A stretch of 64,000 bases of DNA from positions 31,334,992-31,398,991 of the forward strand of contig CM053329.1 in assembly GCA_028583605.1 (NCBI GenBank). The letters run 5' to 3'. Of this stretch, positions 60,900 through 64,000 are shown one piece after another. The notes under the pieces are model-generated. The model made no database searches. It saw only the letters and a program-made list of their open reading frames with translations, and had not been told where the DNA came from. The position numbers and the translations under genes were made by a program. The DNA is from Dastarcus helophoroides. Lineage: Eukaryota > Arthropoda > Insecta > Coleoptera > Bothrideridae. Position 1 is the stretch's first letter. Each line of letters opens with the position of its first letter.

Positions 60900-63578
60900 T
60901 TTAAATTAGGACTGTTCCTAAATCCCCAAAATAAATGTTTAAGCTCAGAAATCTGGGAATATTTTTTATGAACTTTGACGTTCTCCCTAATCTTCGATAT
61001 TTTTTTCCTAAAATCTAGATTTTTAAAATTTCTAGACAAAAAATCTTGAGAATTTATTATATACGAAGGCGTAGAAAGGACATCGATTAAAAATATTTTT
61101 CGCTGTTTTTCTCGAAATTTCTACTTTTTCTGGAAATTCCGAGATTAAAGTCGACATTTTGACTTTAAAGTCGAAATTTTGACTTTTTTCTCTAAATTTT
61201 AATTTTAATTTCGGAATTTCGACTGTAAACTCAAAAATTTCGATTTTTTTCACGAAATTCTCGAGATTAAAGTCGAAATTTCAACTTTAAACTCGAAATT
61301 TTGACTTTTTTCTCAAAATGTCGACCTTAAGAAGAAGGTCGACATTTCTAAAAAAAGTGAAACTACAAGATTAAAGTCGAAACTTCAATTTTAATCTCGA
61401 AATTTTCATTTTAAACTCAAAGTTTCGACTTTTTTTCGAAATTCTGACTTTAGTCTCGAAATTTCACTTTTTTTAGAAACGTTGACCTTCTTTCTTCTTC
61501 TTAAGGTCGAAATTTTAAGAAAAAAGTCAAAATATCGAGATTAAAGTTGAAGTTTCGACTTTAATCTCGTAATTTAGAAATAAATTCGAAATTTCGAGTT
61601 TATAGTCGAAATTTCGAGTTTATAGTTGAAATTTTGAGTTTGAAGTCGAAATTACGAGTTTATAGCCGAAATTTCAAGAAAAAAACCGTCATTTCGAGTT
61701 TACAATCGAAATATCGAGGTTAAAGTCAAAGATTCGAAAGAAAATCGAAAATTCGAAAGAAAGTCGAAATTTCGAGAACAAAGTTGGAATTTTAAGTTTA
61801 AAGTAGAAATTTCGAAAAATAAGTTGAAATTTGGAGTTTACAGTCGAACTTTCGCGTTATGCGTTTATTTTCACTATTTCATTGTTTCAAAAATTATGTT
61901 ACGTACAAATTATTTTTTTGTGGACATTTTGGTTTTATTTTCAAGACTTCTATAAATATCCAAATTTTCAAGAGAAAGAAAGAAATAGTGGAAAAAGGAA
62001 AAATAAAATGGTAATTTTGAAAAAGGCGAATTTAGAGAAAAATTTAGAATTTTGGGATAATCAAATTTAAAATTACCTCTTGGAAAAACTTGAAAAATGT
62101 CCAAAAATGGAAAAAATTCTACATTTTCAAAGGTCGAATTTTGTAAAATAAACTCACAGTTTTCGGAAAATAAACCGAATAAAAAAAAATCGCAATTTTA
62201 CAAATATATTTTTGTTGGAATTTTAACTTTTATTTAAATGTTGACATATTAATATTTAAATTGAGTGAAAATTTATTTTTTTCTCTAAATATGAAAATAT
62301 TTTTCTCAACATTTTTGCGATCGAATTTAGAGAACCTAAACGAATTTTGAGAAAGTAGAAATTTTAAAGAAAGGCAATGTCGGAGAAATAGTTTACAATT
62401 TTAGAAACATTGCGAGTGGATATTTCGAAAATAGGGTGAATTTTGAGATAACAGTTAACATTTCCGGAAAGTCTAATTTAAGCAAAGATGTTCAGAAAAG
62501 AGCAATATTAAGAAAAATAGCAACATTAAAAAAAACTAATATTAAGAAAAATAGCGGGATTTAAAAAAAAAACATTTTTGAAAAAACATTCTAAAAAATA
62601 TTTTTGAGTTTAAAGGCGAAATTTCGAATTTTTTTCACAAGGTAAATTTTAGGAAAAAGCTGCTTTTAAGTGAAAAAGTCAAGAGAGCGATAAACAGACA
62701 AATTTCAAGCAAAAAGTTTCAGTATTAAATTTTGAGATAAAAATCAAAATTTTGACAAAAAAGCAAACTCCAGGAAACTGGTCAACATTTTTGAAAGGTT
62801 AGATTCTAGAAAGTTGAAATTTTCGGGAAAATCCCGATGTTAAGAAAAATAACGGAATTTGAAGAAATAGACAAAATTTTAAGAAATCGGTTTGACTTTT
62901 CAAGTAAAACTTCGAAGTTGAGCGAGATTCGAATTTTTTCAGATAAGATCAAATTTTAGGAAAAAAAGTCGAATTTTGTAAATAAAGTGAAAATTAAGAA
63001 AAAAAAAACGAATTTTGAGAAATAAATAATTTAAATTTAGAGAAAAAGATGAATTCCGAGAAAAACGACGAAACCTCAGTAAAAAAAATTGGAATTTTGC
63101 ACAAAAAGTTAAATTTTGAGAAAATAGTCAATATTTTAAAACAGTTAATTTCAAAAAAGGCAAATTTAAAAAAAAACCGAAATTATGAGAGTTAAATTTC
63201 GAAGAAAAAATTAAGATTCGATTTTTATCAAAATCGAATCCTTTAATTAATCCTTTGAATGTCGAAAAGAAAACAACTAATTTAAAAAAAAATCGCAGAA
63301 GCAGATACCGAAGTTTCAAAAAAATTAAAATTTATAGAAAAACTTCACAATTTAATAAAAATTCGCAATTTAATAAAAATTCGAAATATTTTAGAGAAAG
63401 TCCAAATTTTCCATAAATTAAAAAGGGAAATTTTGTGAAAAATCGCGACTTGTAAAAAAATTGAAATTTCAAGGAAGGTACGAATTTTGAAGAAAAAATG
63501 GAAATTTCAACTGAATGTAATTTTTCAGGGCCTTCAGGAGCCAGGGATATACCCTGCTCTATTCTAGTTACACCTATG
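60900..63578. repeat. Degenerate AAATTTCGA-type array (block 7) with a defined right terminus
   Basis: 61080-61850 mixes both strand senses (GTCGAAATTTCGAGTTTA and CTCGAAATTTCGACTTT), forming many local inverted repeats. 61900-63450 is A-rich. The end at 63448-63578 matches 36594-36721 and finishes CTATTCTAGTTACACCTATG, i.e. a CATAGGTGTAACTAG terminus read inward. The matching left terminus was not found. Confidence 0.75.
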
Positions 63579-64000
63579 CTAATGCATTCGCCTCCTCGGC
63601 TTCTCGATGTTACTTAGGGCGTTTAGGGAAAACTCCTGGCCTCTTTTCTTTTGGAGCCGTGTTCGCTTTTTTTGATCATTTCATTTCATAATTATTATAT
63701 TATTGCATATTTAGGTTCGATTTTATTGATTATGTTCGTTTCTGAATGCCGATATTTAAGAGGTCGATGTTTGATTCTTTATGAGAATCGATGTTGGAAC
63801 TTCGATTCATGGACGATGTTGCATTTGCGACGCGACGCCAAAGCCCTACGGCCTTGACGCTTGCGCGGTAATTTTTGAATTGCAGAGGACGTAGGGTTGT
63901 TTGTATACTAGCAGCCCCACCCATTCTCACCCCTGTGAATAATGAGTGACCAAGTTTCTGCAACTTAAAAGATAAATATGGTCAATGACCCCGGTCTTTG
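63579..64000. other. Right edge: unrecognised sequence
   Basis: Less AT-rich than its surroundings around 63820-63930. Overlapping frames at 63651-63857 (+) and 63730-63963 (-) have no recognisable motif; an exon of a gene continuing outside the window cannot be excluded. Confidence 0.35.

Overview
The window looks like AT-rich arthropod DNA, most likely insect and plausibly beetle. It has intron-rich genes with GT-AG junctions, an arthropod-type calexcitin, an AT-hook/bZIP factor resembling insect Xrp1, and heavy loads of non-LTR retrotransposons and hAT-type DNA elements. There is no bacterial or phage organisation: no operons, no ribosome binding sites, no tRNA/rRNA genes and no CRISPR array were seen.

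Four host protein genes can be supported. (1) Calexcitin (+): five exons between 436 and 23190, 184 residues from the ATG at 451, no coding defects. Its introns are about 10.9, 9.7, 0.5 and 1.0 kb and carry most of the mobile DNA of the left third. (2) An intronless succinyl-CoA ligase alpha-subunit copy (+, 32946-33926), broken by three single-base insertions. (3) A multi-exon AT-hook + bZIP transcription factor (-, exons 43933 down to 41172, with a possible first exon at 52398-52505), with three single-base insertions. (4) An intact intronless IST1 (ESCRT-III-associated) gene (-, 59300-60244). They share no evident pathway.

The rest is largely repeats. Non-LTR retrotransposon remains lie at 13870-15675 (+), 18130-18660 (-), 22391-22830 (+), 26020-27960 (-), 29225-30825 (+) and 35210-38155 (-, split by an insertion). 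Two diverged solo LTRs of one family sit in opposite orientation in calexcitin intron 1. Four DNA elements were delimited by terminal inverted repeats and matching flanks: 35519-38015, 39520-40585 (perfect 8-bp target duplication), and a nested pair, 53191-56343 inside 52594-56661.

The most distinctive signal is a family of long degenerate arrays built on a self-complementary TCGAAATTTCGA core spaced by A- or T-runs (unit about 20 bp). It fills roughly 20 kb in at least six blocks, in both orientations. In two cases the array lies between the inverted repeats of a hAT-like element. In four blocks it surrounds a conserved, non-repetitive module of about 70-140 bp. These arrays look like the cargo or body of a large non-autonomous transposon family rather than ordinary satellite DNA. 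The second signal is that all six frameshifts in the two damaged genes can be read as doubling of a single base.
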